Of a stretch of 64,000 bases of DNA, positions 22,918 through 34,533 are shown piece by piece. Both the position numbers and the translations under genes were made by a program. The notes beneath the pieces are model-generated. The model was given only the letters and a program-made list of their open reading frames with translations, was not told the origin of the DNA and searched no databases. The stretch lies in the NCBI GenBank assembly GCA_036245805.1, contig BTRK01000002.1:8676689-8740688 (forward strand), read 5' to 3'. The DNA comes from Pristionchus mayeri. Lineage: Eukaryota > Nematoda > Chromadorea > Rhabditida > Neodiplogasteridae. The first letter of the stretch is position 1. Each line of letters opens with the position of its first letter.

Positions 22918-22954
22918 GGTCTCCCCTCCTCCTCCTCTCCATTCTCGTCTCGCA

Positions 22955-23017
22955 ATGGTCAACTTACTGGTGGTCGCCATTCTGTGCAAAATCAAAATAA
23001 GGCCCCATCAAAATTAG
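22955..23017 (+). pseudogene. Family Q promoter and signal-peptide stub
   Basis: MVNLLVVAI matches the first nine residues of the copy at 13220 exactly. The sequence then switches abruptly to unrelated DNA and ends at TAG after 20 codons. It is a duplication truncated inside exon 1. If the promoter still works it would transcribe towards the gene at 23225. Confidence 0.7.
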
Positions 23018-23224
23018 TTGGTAGCATACTATTGCCTATATGGTTGATAAGCTATTCCATGAACCAGGTCGCTCAAGTCCCATTCCAAAGGCAGGAATCA
23101 TATGAAAATAACAGTCCACGTAATTTTGGCGCACCCTGTATAGTTTGGCCAATGCTAAATTCAAAGAACTCAGGTCAACGTTGCCAATTGGAATGAAAAT
23201 GATGAAAATCGTAAATTACAAATT

Positions 23225-24166
23225 ATGTCGGACCAGAGCTTGTCAATTTTCCGTAGATGCTCAAGAATTAAGAAGTTTGAAATACTTGGAATGTATTGTG
23301 ATCAGCATCATACTATTGAGTACGATAATCTCTGTAATGCGATCAGAGGACATATCATCGATGAAGTGATTATAAATGCATCTCAAAAGTTTGCAAATAC
23401 AGAGTAAGTCATATTGTGTCAATGATCTATATTTTCTTCTCAGAACTCTGATTCAAAATCTTGTGCTCAAGCTCTTCGAAGAACTCGTCTAATGTTGTCC
23501 ATTTCATTCTAATCAACAAGTAATTACGCCAAAATAATAATGTACTGCACAATGTAAGTGAGCATCCCAAATGTAAAAAGTAATAGCATATATAATGCGA
23601 AATGTACAGATCCAATTGCTTTTGGAACATTTATCTTGACTTCGCTGCTAATTGTTCACACACAAAAATTAAAACATATATTTTTATTATACGATGCGGT
23701 CTTCCCTCTGGTCCTCCAGTTGGTTAACAAAATTTCTTCTGTCAAGTTTTTTTGGAATATCGATGGAGATTCGAAAAATATATTAGCGCAATCAACTAAA
23801 CTCTCTCAATTCATGCTGAAGAACAACCTCGATAATAATAATCGTCATCAACTGGATCTGGAGTTGGAGCGTTACCATCAGTTATTACTGCATGCAAATA
23901 GTCGTGCATTTTTCTACCAGACTATTGTGCTCGGCCTGCCACAAAGAGGTCCACAAACTCGCCAGCTGGAACAAATGCTAATGAATTGCACTAGAGATGT
24001 GTATGCACAGTTCGAGAATCGAATGATTCGAACTGGCCAAGTCGTGGCAACTATGAGAGCGGATATTCTGCCGTCGGGAGACGTCAATTTATGCTTGAAC
24101 CTGGTCAAGAAAGAACCCGCGGAAGAAGTGCCTGAGATAAAGAAGAGAAGAGTCGACAATCAGTGA
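23225..24166 (+). CDS. Conserved-looking protein of unknown function, basic C-terminus
   Basis: Proposed exons: 23225-23403, 23444-23486 and 23720-24166, joined in phase, giving about 222 residues from MSDQSLSIF to a TGA at 24164-24166. The second donor (GTCTAA) is weak, so the middle junction is uncertain. The protein is alpha-helical in character with Q/L/N-rich heptad-like stretches (LELERYHQLLLHAN) and ends in KKEPAEEVPEIKKRRVDNQ, which resembles a nuclear localisation signal and a possible sumoylation motif. I do not recognise the family. It differs from its neighbours by having no signal peptide or membrane segment; a nuclear role is inference only. The GTG-initiated long frame from 23558 is not the real start. 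Confidence 0.6.
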
Positions 24167-24848
24167 AATCATACGACACATCATTTCCATATTTAATGCA
24201 CACTGAGTGCACGTTTTCCTTCGATTCCTATATTGATATTATTATTTTTTTTTCATTTCGCTTCAAATACAAATATCTTTTACAACGCCTGCGCCAATAA
24301 TCTCTTCTCCTAATTTGAACAATCGCACATTAATATTATTTGCGCTAAATTTATGCAATTATGCAGTTACATGTGTCTTGCCTGGATCTGTAGCCAAAAC
24401 ATGTCAAGTGGTTTTTTGACAGTAGTCTGAGTTCCAGCATTCACACACAAAAAAGTATACCATGTTGAACTTAATTTGTTTCACTCATTTAACAGGAGTT
24501 GTTTTACACTCACGTAAATATACATTCTAATCAATGACAGTGTTATAGCACAATTGACAATAAGATAATGCCGCATATCTGTAAGTGTGATGAATATTTC
24601 ATATAAGATAGAAGCGAGCCCAGTAGTATTGATCATTGTTATGATCGTTCATTTTTTACAGATACATTATCCACAAACTTGAATAAATTGAAGTTGTAGT
24701 TGAAATAAGTGCAACCTGCTCAAAAGATAATGTTAGAAAATGAGATGGGAATTGTATAAAAATCCTTGCATGATTCATGTATACAGTTGCTAGTTTAATG
24801 TTTTGAGTCAGTCACGAGGAACGAATCGTTCCGAAGGAAATTATTCTG

Positions 24849-27800
24849 ATGGAACCAGTGGTTAGTCAGTTGTGTGTGAATTATGTGGCCGTACACGGTG
24901 GACAACCGTATAAACATCACGTCGTTAATGTATTATTATGCTTGGTTTTAACTGTTTGCCTTGCTTCCAAATCGTCACGGAGAAATTTGTACAAGATTAC
25001 ATCCGAACATCTAAAAATATAACAAAAATCGAAATAATTTGAATTTTATGAATTTTTTTTCAGTTCGATTTCATCCCCTTTCTACTACTACAGTTGATAC
25101 AATCATTTGCCATTGTAGTCTTGCACCGCCATCCTGTGGACAGTTGTTATGTAAGCGTAAAGCGCAACATATGAGATATATTTTGATCTCCCTAATTTCC
25201 CATTAATATCTCATTGCTCATCAGGTTGTTAGCGAACGTGCAATTTTAAAATAACTAGGCATTTAAAGTGCATTATTTTATTTTATTTTATTTTATTTTA
25301 TTTTATTTTATTTTATTATTTTATTATTTTATTATTTTTAAAGTGCATTATTCGCAGGTTCCTGAACCATGGCGACGTATTATAGCTAGAACAACACGGA
25401 TGTCAGCATACACCATAACGCCCTTTTTCATTCTCGTAATTTTCTTATTATTACTAAATCTGATATAATTTCTCTGTTGTTAATCAACCTATTTGTAGTA
25501 TTCATTAATTCGTGATCCGCTTTCCTATAAGTTTGGTAAGTCTGGACTTATATGTTCCATTATAATTCCTATCTTTATTAGCATCATTCCGGTGAATTAT
25601 TCATAATTATGTTTTGAAAAATGGTTTATTTTAGGCTGTGCTGTACATCTTCGAAGTGTTTGATTTATTCGGCATTAACATTTTCCCTGTGACAGAATTG
25701 CAACTCGTTTAAGATATTTTATGACATTTCAGATTTCGGATATCGTTATGTATTCGTGCTCTTTTGCAAATATCGGAATATCGTTGTATTATATCCGTAC
25801 CGGTATGAATCTAACGATCCGCCAGAAATACTATCATAATTTAGGTTATCCCGGCCCACAATCGTTTCCAATTATGGTTGTGATTTATGAAGTTCTTTGT
25901 TGCATCCCGGAGTATTTCAAATGGAGTTTCCTTTGTAAGTTTGATTTGTGTTTTTTCTATTAGGTTGTAACATAAGTTTTGTCGCATTTCGGAGGTTCAC
26001 AATATTTCCATGAAGGATACTTCTCAAACATTATCAATGCCTGACCTCCTAGTATATGTTTGGGGTGTTCATGCACATTCAAACCATAGGGTAGAGCTGA
26101 ACTGCGCACGCTGGCTATGCGAAAAATATTAATATGAACTGATTTAAATTTGGTGCAGATTTTATTAATTCGTTTGATCGGGTGCTAGTTCGCAGAGATG
26201 AATAATGAACCAAACTTCTACAGCATGGTGATATACCCCGTCAATGCTCTTTCAAAATATACGCCAGATATGGTGCTATGTTGAGCGGAACCAAAGATAT
26301 ACTTCACTGAGTGTAAGGTTAGCCGCTGATTCGTAGCCAACTTGACCAACTCTTCTGAATCCAGAATTGCAACAACAGTGGCTAACATAAGTGCGTTCAA
26401 TTACCACTCATGGAGGTATAATTTATCATTAAACAAGTGAGAGAAAGAACACTCCACTTGTGGGAAATTTGAATTTTTATTAATTCAATTCGCGCACAAT
26501 TTTACCAAAATTTGCAAGTTTAGGTGTTTCGAATTAAAGATTGTCATTCAAAAGCTATTTATTTCCAAACTTATCCCAAGTAGATACTAGTAAGGGAAGG
26601 GTTTATGGTTCGGATGGACACAACAAATCAGATATTGAACATGTGTGCGAGGTAGGAATATGAACAAAGTGCCGATTTCAATAGTTTAATGTACATACCA
26701 TCGTTCTGAATGGAGCCACTTATCTCAACAGAACCCAATCTACCCCAAACTTTGTCTGCACACTGACCACTTTGGGTGAACTATATTCCACCACTATTTG
26801 GATCTGGATATCTACTGAGAAGAAAATTCGGCTTGCGAAAGTGTTCGCGACCGTCACCAACCAACCACATTATACAAACTCTTCTACATTTCTAGAACGA
26901 TTTTCGTTTGTCATTATCCGTGAGTGGTTCAAAATTATGCACATATGTAGTACTTTACGCAAATCACACAAAATCGGCATAATTTATCCTTTTCAAGAAG
27001 AGCTGATGCGTGAAAATGATTTCTAATCCTTATCTCAGTATAACTTTGTCTGACTAATGTGCCTCCTCAACTGCCTTGACAGGACTGAAGTAAAGCGCGT
27101 AAGAAAGAGTACGAAGGCCCTCACTGATGATGAATAACGAAATTGAGATTAAATTAATTCGAAGAATTTCTGAGGTTAAAATGCATAAGAGATTGAACGC
27201 GACAAAACTTATGTTACAACCTGATACTATCAGGCTGGTCCATAAGTTTTGCCGCATTTTATATCTTGCGCATTCTGTTTTTGTAGTCCTTTTGTTTTTC
27301 TTTTAATAAAATGATATAATTTAGAATAACTGAGGCAACCAATACTCTATCTAGCGCACTGTGGGTCAGACCTCTCCTATCATTTTGAAAGGCACAGCGC
27401 CAAACAAAACCCTGACGACTACTATACGGAGAACAATTATATGATCAAAATAGTGTCACATATGTTAACAGTAATGACAATAAATAAATTTCACCCACAT
27501 ATTATGATTCAATCATGGAAGCTTTTCTATCAAATATCCCATATTTTGAAAAAAAGGTCAGTTATGTGAAAATTCGAAAAACTATTTTTCGTTGTATTTT
27601 CGTGTCCAAATATGCGGGAATCTCAATCTTTCAGGAACATAATCAACACATGCTGATACATTTTCATTCCTAGTTTGGAGATCATGCAGTATCATAACGA
27701 CTGGATATTTCATTGACAAGGGGCTTACGGAAACTTTGATACTGAAAACAACACATTCATCAGTATTCTGTTGGATATACGGCTTGCATGTTCAATCCAT

Positions 27801-28778
27801 TGAGGTTATCAGAATGAGGAACCCTTCTTTTTTCATATCTTCTTAGGGTATAATTTTGAAGTCGTTACTTTTTGGTAGGTAATTAATAATTCAAAATACC
27901 TAAAATGGCATTTTTGTCACTTCACGGCTAGACTTGAACTTGCGAAACTTATCAATATTCTTGAAGGTAAGACGAAGCTTTCTCAATTGTTTCTGGTTAT
28001 TGCGCAGCCCTTTAGTTGACAGTTGAAGCGCACTTGTGTTGAGTTTTGTACCACTCATGTTGGAATCAGTAAAGTGAATCGAAATGCCAGTCAGCTAGCG
28101 TCTACCGTCGAATTCAAAATCTTTGATCTATGAATATGCTTTATATATTACCAATTCCACCCTATCAATGAAAAGAGCATTCACGACAATTCTAAATCAG
28201 CCCATGGAAATTGTATCATTTTTAATCTGCGCACAATTGCACAGGTTCAAAGAAAAATAGAATTTTTGAGGAAAATTTAAAATTCTTTCAAGGCATTTTT
28301 CTCGAATAGATATCATGTGTGATTTGGTCTGCCCCCATGGTAATAATGCGCAAGCATTCCCCTACAATATGCTATGAGGTCAGGCGACTGCAATTTGGGA
28401 CATACGATTATGATGTATTCAAACATAGCACCCGAAATGCGACAAAACTTATGGACCAACCTAATACTTAACGGGCACAAGGTCGGATGAGAACAGTGAC
28501 GCCGTGCCGCCTTTGATATATCAACATGTCGCCTTTGATATGTGACGGCACAACGTCATAGTTCTCATTCGACCTAGTGTCACTTACCTGGTCACCATTA
28601 GTTTGCAGATTATTTCAAAAGTTTCAAAGCATTAGACCTGATAGATAATAACGATGATTTCGCTTTCTTCATCACGTTTGCAATAACCATACTCATTGTT
28701 CCGTTCAAGCATAGGAAGAACTCTGGAGCCGCTGAAATCATGACAATGGACAATTGTTTTGATCTTGGTTATGTTTAA
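24849..28778 (+). CDS. Family U seven-transmembrane receptor 1 (about 262 aa)
   Basis: Eight exons: 24849-24995, 25064-25150, 25358-25435, 25499-25591, 25635-25688, 25733-25802, 25845-25934 and 28609-28778. They run from MEPVV, a YKHHVVNVLLCLVL first membrane segment, through FDFIPFLLLQL, ITPFFIL, LIRDPLSYKF, YSCSFANIGI and IMVVIYEVLCC to DDFAFFITFAITIL and a TAA stop. All exons keep phase with each other and match the lengths of paralogues at 31203 and 36788 exactly or nearly. Topology suggests a chemosensory GPCR, but I cannot place it in a named serpentine family. The donor after exon 1 reads AT instead of GT (24996-24997). Intron 7 is 2.67 kb and holds two mariner-like elements plus a miniature repeat. 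Confidence 0.6.
25268..25340. repeat. ATTTT/ATT microsatellite
   Basis: About eight ATTTT units pass into ATTATTTT units. It lies in intron 2 of the receptor at 24849 and is bracketed by direct copies of TTTAAAGTGCATTAT, suggesting slippage or a small duplication. Confidence 0.9.
25960..27224. mobile_element. Mariner-like element A (1265 bp), non-coding
   Basis: The left end TTAGGTTGTAACATAAGTTT and the right end AACTTATGTTACAACCTGA are inverted repeats flanked by TA (25958-25959 and 27225-27226). The ends and the 1.26-kb length fit mariner transposons. No intact transposase frame is visible, and no D,D(34)D signature could be read, so it is a dead or non-autonomous copy. Confidence 0.75.
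27230..28464. mobile_element. Mariner-like element B (1235 bp), non-coding
   Basis: TCAGGCTGGTCCATAAGTTT and AACTTATGGACCAACCTAA are inverted ends flanked by TA (27228-27229, 28465-28466). It begins 5 bases after element A in the same intron. The ends are similar to but distinct from those of A, so they are two related families rather than a recent duplication. Confidence 0.75.
28479..28580. repeat. Miniature inverted-repeat element, GGTCGGATGAGAAC family
   Basis: GGTCGGATGAGAACAGTGACG and its complement CGTCATAGTTCTCATTCGAC bound an inner CGCCTTTGATAT repeated twice. Relatives are at 2990-3055 and, partially, near 5814. It lies in intron 7 of the receptor beginning at 24849. Confidence 0.6.
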
Positions 28779-30193
28779 TATGTTGTGGTTATTCGCACAT
28801 ATCAAATGTGTAATGATGGGATAAAATATGTTGTTGTACTGTTATGAACGATTCGCAAATTCACTTGCAATGCAATGCTTAAAATATGCACAATGCAAAA
28901 ATGAGTTTTGTCAGTTATTCTTAAGAACTCAGCAGTTAGTGTCATATCAAGCAGAAATGATCTTCATTGTTTAATTCTCACGTAAACATTTACTAACATC
29001 ATCTATTGCATCAACACAATCACTGGCAACATTTTGCATTTTTTTGCTTTTTTAGGCTCTTTAGATTGCTTCAACGAAAAGATAGAGACTTACTTTCAAC
29101 AGATGAAATGTTTAGCTCGTTATTATCTACATTTCTAGCCCATGATCAGGTTCAAAGGCCAATTTTGAACGGATTTACTCTTTTGTGCCTTTCCTGAAAT
29201 TCCGTTGATGGAATTCCGATTTATACGATCCCACGTTCTTTGAGACGTTTCAAGGGTTGTTCCTACATTACTTGCAACCGATTTATAGCAGTAGCACCCA
29301 TCCCATAGGTTATTGAGGACTAAAATATCGATTTTTGAATTTTAGGTCATACTGTAATTTTTGACCAATGAAAGTGGTATAGCTATTGGGGAAACAAGTT
29401 ATAATGTTTTTTTGATGTTTTTAAATGTATTTCCACCCAATAGTGGCAAATTACAGCTCTGGAACTATTGCTGTCAAGGACCGATTTCGGGGTCACCTTA
29501 CAAAAAGTTAGAGCACTTTTTCCCCTCCCGATTTGCCTGATTTTTGGGCACAAGATAGCCACCCATAGGCACTATCAATTTCGCACTAGACCCCAATTCG
29601 TTTTTCCGATTTTTAGAGAACCGTCATTTTTAGTGAACCCAACCACCCCGAACCAGGACGTGCACAACGAATGAGGTCGTCAACATAAAAGTTGTAGAGC
29701 ATGATGGTAGCTTTCTTTGGAAAAAAAGGACGACCTTCTAGCTTAATTTTAAACGGATTTATGATCATTTAAGTGAGCGCGATTTGATTGTCGAAAAGTG
29801 GTAGTGCCAAGTTTGGCCTTCTGAATCTCGACGATGACGACCGATATCAAAATTCTGACGACGCAGTTTGAAAGTGCATCATCCAAAATACTTCTCATAA
29901 AATTTCAGCCAGATAGGACAAATTTGAATTCACCGCCGCTGAGTGCTCGATTCTCTCGCGATTCCTCTCATATCTTCACGAACTCATAACTAGCAGCCCA
30001 TTTGAAAGTAGTTTATTCCAACGGTTTGTCGGAGTGAAACACATAATATACACCTTAATTTTTTTTAAAATTATTGTTTTACTTGAAAGGGTTGCGTTGG
30101 ATTGTGACCAATGCGTTCTCCCAAACGAATATCATTGGTTACGTTAGAAACTGGACGTGGAAGCAAACCGAGAGCAGTAGAGGTTTGATTGTC
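28779..30193. other. Intergenic, no recognised gene
   Basis: A/T-rich sequence between two family U receptors. Plus frames at 29006-29197 and 29468-29674 have no start context, partner exons or family resemblance. No clear inverted repeat was found by eye. Confidence 0.5.
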
Positions 30194-30739
30194 ATGGAAA
30201 CGCAACTCGTTCAACGATCCGCGGATTGGGTGATGAAGAAGGGGCCGAAACTCCCTACAAGCATGAAGTCATTAACGCTTTATTATGCTTGTTGTTATCA
30301 GTTTTTCTTCTTATAAAACCAAATCTGAGGGACTTGTACAAGGTAAGGAAAATTTGGATCAAGATATGAATTATTTCCAGTTCAATCTGTTGCCTCTACT
30401 GGTAATGCACGGTGTACACTACGCTGTTAATTTTATAATCTCTTCAGACCTATTTGTACGTTTTTACGTAACGGCCTGTTTAATCTGTCAGAAATGTGCG
30501 AGAAAAAGTTGCGTAAAAAGTTCGCGAACTTCTGATTCTGTTACCTCTCTAAAATATACAACATATTTAGATCTCTCCATATTATTTCATCGACTACGAA
30601 ACCACTATTTTCGGGATATACGTCGGCTTGGTAAGAGATTTGGAGAGGAATCAATCATTTGATTTGCAGATTGCGGACACACTATCTTATAGTTGCGCGT
30701 TAGCGAATATTGTGATTTATATATATTGCATCCGCAATC
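30194..30739 (+). pseudogene. Family U receptor 2, disrupted by repeat end
   Basis: Exon 1 is 30194-30342 but 149 bases long instead of 147, shifting frame before YKHEVINALLC. Exon 2 is 30381-30467 (FNLLPLLVMHG). A lone end of the palindromic element seen at 21056 starts at 30472, four bases into intron 2. Exons 3 and 4 are absent. Exon 5 (30571-30630, YYFIDYETTIFGIYVG) and exon 6 (30670-30739, YSCALANIVIYIY) remain, and nothing follows. The copy is clearly dead; the missing exons coincide with the repeat end, which suggests an insertion-linked deletion. Confidence 0.75.
30472..30539. repeat. Solo terminal piece of palindromic element
   Basis: Sixty-eight bases identical to the first bases of the element at 21056-22139, from CGGCCTGTTTAATCTGTCAG to GCGAACTTCTGATTCT, with no second arm nearby. 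It marks the breakpoint where receptor exons 3-4 were lost. Confidence 0.8.
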
Positions 30740-31202
30740 GTGAGTTCTGGCATTTTTCTTTAAATTGTTAATACCAAAATTGATTTTTTGCATTCGAGAA
30801 TCGTGTCGTTCCTGAGTATATCTATTTTTATGTGTACTTCCTTCTGAACGAAATATGCTTACAATTTACAAAGGCGTAATTTGATTAATGTTCGCACCTG
30901 GACGATTTCATCAGTGAATATTGTAATGGGAAAACTGAAGAACACTCATAACCATCATTTAATTTAAAATCTTTCGATACCATACCTGAACTATTAGCTA
31001 TCGCAATCACTTTTGTTCGTCCGATTTGGTTAAGAATTCGAACTGTCGGACCAGTATTCCTGAAATTGGGCGTGGCTTGTGGTCTCTAAATAAAGGGATG
31101 AATGAAAACCAATGTTCGCATTGCTTCGTAAACACATCTCTGTGGATTCGATGTTTAGAATATAAACCGTGGGATGATGGTTGCATTCGAGTGAACATTT
31201 CG

Positions 31203-34200
31203 ATGGATACTGTGCTGGACAATAAATGCGAGGAGCGAATCTCACTAAAAGGTGGTCCTCGGTACAAGCATGAAATCGTCAATGCATTATTGTGCTTGAT
31301 TCTTGCTATATTTATTGCATCCAAACCCCATCTGAGGAACTTATACAAGGTATGTGAATCACATGTTTATAAATATACAGTTAAACCTTATTCCTATTAT
31401 TATACTTCAATTTATTGGATCATCTGCTTTCGTCGCGCAATACTGCAATCCGTATGAACAGTGTTATGTGAGCGGTTTATGTTTTCAGTACCATGCAGAT
31501 AGTGTATGACAATATGAATTCGTATGATATGAATTCGTAAGAGATTGAATCTTATCCCTTTTGAATCTTAGAGATTGAATCTTATCGTCTTATCACTTTC
31601 AGAAGCCTGAGACTTGGTTGCAATATACAACTGATAAATTGATCCCAATAGTATATGAAATAAATCCATTTGTCATTATGGTGAGATAATTATAAGCATT
31701 GATGTTGAAAAAAACGCAGCATTGCTTGATTCGCGAACCTTTGTACAATCGATATGCAAAAACCGGAATTATATGCTCGATATGTTTTCCACTTGGGTTA
31801 TGCATCTTTGTGGTGAGTATGGAACATACAATTCGCTTAAATGAGAACAGTGTTTCAGTCTACACCTCCAAAAACATCAAATTATATATCACAATGGGCA
31901 ATATTGCTCAGGTGAGTATGGGTCCTAGACTGCACACCACCACTGGATTGAGATCGTCGGACCCAGAAAAAAAAACATCAGGGATCATTTCTTCAGATTC
32001 GAAATCATAGTCGGAACTGTTTCATTGAAAGATACTTTCCAAAAAAATGCAAGCTGTTCAGATTCAGGGGATCATTTTATACATTTGCTCCTTTACGAAT
32101 CTGAGCATTTCAATATTTTACATCTGGAGAGGTACACAATTTGCTAAATTTTTGCAATACCTGATATTCAGGGCATCCTGACCCTTCATATTTTCGAATT
32201 ATTACTGCTGTACATGAGGGTCTGTACTCGATTCCGTTCCACATAAAATTGTCCCTAATTTGTGAGTCAATGTTGACATTGTCGCATTACTGTCAGAATA
32301 GTACACATACCACATGTATCACGAGTCGGTGAAGCAAAATCAGTCTCGTCTGGAACATTTTTTTTTCAAAAAGTTGTTCGATTTCGATCGTATTATAGTA
32401 GGAAGGTACCCTGGAGACAAGAATTCGATTAAACTAGGTAATTACTCCGAGAGCCGGGTTTTAGGTATTTTCCGGTTTTCAATGCGGCTATGCCGTATCA
32501 AAGCTCCCAGATTAGCTACAGTGATGGGATCGGGCTTAAAATGCTCGGAAAATTATGAAAAACAACTTTCATGTTACAAATAAGATTGCATGATGCACTC
32601 TAAAAAAGTTGTAATCGCAAAACTGCATTTAATGGTGAATATAAATTTCTTACGCAATTACTACAGCTAAAGAATAATTTTATAGCGGATAATTGAATGA
32701 GGAAGTAGTCATATGTCTTAGAAAAAAATAAAATTAAACTTTAGTTGAGGCTGTAGTTTCCATTTTCTCGCCTATCGTGGCACACTGCTAACTGTCAATA
32801 GTTAGACCCCTCAGATACACTTTCATTGCGAATTTGCATAATCAATATGTGTGATTTGTGAAGTTTTAAGACTAATAGACTTAGATTATGATGAAAGACT
32901 GGAACTATTTCACATTTTGAAATTCGATTTTTTCGACCCCGACATTTCACAAGTTTGCGGCCTCAGAACTTAGCAATTGAGGAACTACGCCGGGCCTCGC
33001 AATGTGCAATATGCAGTATGCTTTCACAGTGTTAAGAAAAGTGAGGAAGATACCCCAGGAACCTCTTTGCGAATTTGTGCTGCTCCAAAATGGAAAATTT
33101 AGGAGTGCGAAATATTCTTATATATATCCTGGGTTTTTCATTGGCTAAATTGAGTTGTTCCATGTACGAAATGACTAGGAAAGAGTAGATTTGTAAATGT
33201 AAAAATTTTTAAAAAATCAATAACGCTAAAAAGAACATTAAAATCAACAGATTGAAAATCACCTTTTTCGATTTTCAGTATAAACTGCTCTTGTTTTGAA
33301 CATTTTATGACTTATATTGTATTTGTCAATGATTTGTAATGCAAAATTTTATGCAATTCGCAGTAAAACGCCCAGGATCGATATAAGAATATTTCGCACT
33401 CCTGAATTTTCCATTTTGGAGCAGCATAAATTCGCACTTAAAAGAGGATCCTGGGGTATTTTCCTCACTTTTCGGTCAAAGCATACTGCAAATTGCATAT
33501 TGCGAGGCCCGGTTTAGTTCTTCAATTGCTAAGTTCTGAGGCCGCAAACTTGTGAAATTTCGGGGTCGAAGAAATCTAATTTTCAAAATATGAAATAGGC
33601 CCAGTCTTTCATCATAATCTAAGTCTATTAGTCTTAAAAGTTCACAAATCACACATATTGATTATGCAAATCCGCAATGAAGGTGTATCTGAGGGGTTTA
33701 ACTATTGGCATTTAGCAGTGTGCCACGATAGGCGAGAAAATGGAAACTACAACCTCAACTAAAGTTTAATTTTATTTTTTTCTAAGACACATTACTACTT
33801 CCTCTTCAATTATCCGCTATAAAATTCTGCTTTAGTCGCTATTGTAATTGCGTAAGAAATTTATATCCACCATCAAATGCAGTTTTGCGATTATAACTTT
33901 TTTAGTGTGCATCTTGCAATCTTATTTGTAACATTAAAGTTGTTTCTCATAATTTTCCGAGTATTTTAAGCCCGATCCCATCACTGTAGCTAGTCTGGGA
34001 GCTGTGATACGGCATAGCCGCATTGAAGACCGGAAAATACCTAAAACCCGGCTCTCGGAGTAATTACCTAGTTTAATTGAATTCTTGTCTCCAGGGTACC
34101 TTCCTACTATAATATGATCGAAATCGAACAACTTTTGAAAAAAATTGTTCGTGGCTTCCTCCACTGACTCGTGATACCTGTGATAGCTATTTGGCTTTTC

Positions 34201-34421
34201 AATCGCAGCAACTTAGTTTATTCGCAATTAACTTCGACAGTTATTATGCTTATCGTCTAGTAGACGACTACGATGACTTCGTGTTCTTCTTCATGTTCTC
34301 GACTGCGACTACTATCGTGTTCTTTAAAAACAAGATTAGCATCAAGACCAAAGAGAACATGGCATTCGACAAGTCGCTCTTAAGAGTTTCTAATACGTAT
34401 TACTTGTTATTTTTTCGATAA
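31203..34421 (+). CDS. Family U seven-transmembrane receptor 3
   Basis: Exons: 31203-31349 (147 bases), 31381-31467 (87), 31603-31680 (78), 31720-31812 (93), 31859-31911, 32062-32131 (70), 32172-32261 (90) and a last exon from about 34209 to 34421. Key stretches: YKHEIVNALLCLIL, LIPIIILQFIGSSAF, KPETWLQY, LIREPLYNRYAKTG, YICSFTNLSISIFYIW, DPSYFRIIT and DDYDDFVFFFMFSTATTIVF. Exon 5 is 53 bases where a multiple of three is expected and the last exon's entry phase is unclear, so the copy may carry one or two frameshifts; otherwise splice sites are good. Intron 7 contains a 1.86-kb fold-back element. Likely a chemosensory GPCR at the membrane of sensory neurons by analogy with other worm receptors. 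Confidence 0.55.
32319..34174. mobile_element. 1.86-kb fold-back element in receptor intron 7
   Basis: TCACGAGTC at the left pairs with GACTCGTGA at the right, both flanked by TA. Arms of about 900 bases are complementary almost to a centre near 33250, for example CCGAGAGCCGGGTTTTAGGT near 32448 against its inverse near 34040. The mirrored frames 32314-32583 (+) and 34164-33934 (-) are two reflections of one arm. No transposase was seen. Confidence 0.8.
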
Positions 34422-34533
34422 AATGTTTAACTTTCGGAATCAAATGACACGGGATTCAACCGCGGCCGATTTTGGTACCAAGATGAAATCACAATCAATA
34501 TGCATATGCGATGCTCCTTGCCGTGGTATTGTA

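Noticed and set aside
23558..24166. 202-codon frame read as a single-exon gene
   Set aside because: It opens on GTG inside a likely intron. Only the part from 23720 matches a spliced model that starts at ATG 23225.
24996..25063. AT-AC (U12-type) intron
   Set aside because: The donor ATTACA lacks the ATATCCTT consensus, the acceptor is an ordinary TTTTCAG, and U12 splicing is thought absent in nematodes. A point mutation is simpler.
25268..25340. CRISPR-like array
   Set aside because: It is a simple ATTTT microsatellite without spacers, and the window is eukaryotic.
25960..27224. Mariner transposase coding region
   Set aside because: Despite the right element length, no long frame on either strand shows a helix-turn-helix start or the D,D(34)D residues. 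The same holds for the elements at 27230 and 61175.
31026..31457. 143-codon single frame covering receptor exon 1
   Set aside because: It is partly real: only 31203-31349 is coding. The extension on both sides is 5' flank and intron, as shown by the paralogues.
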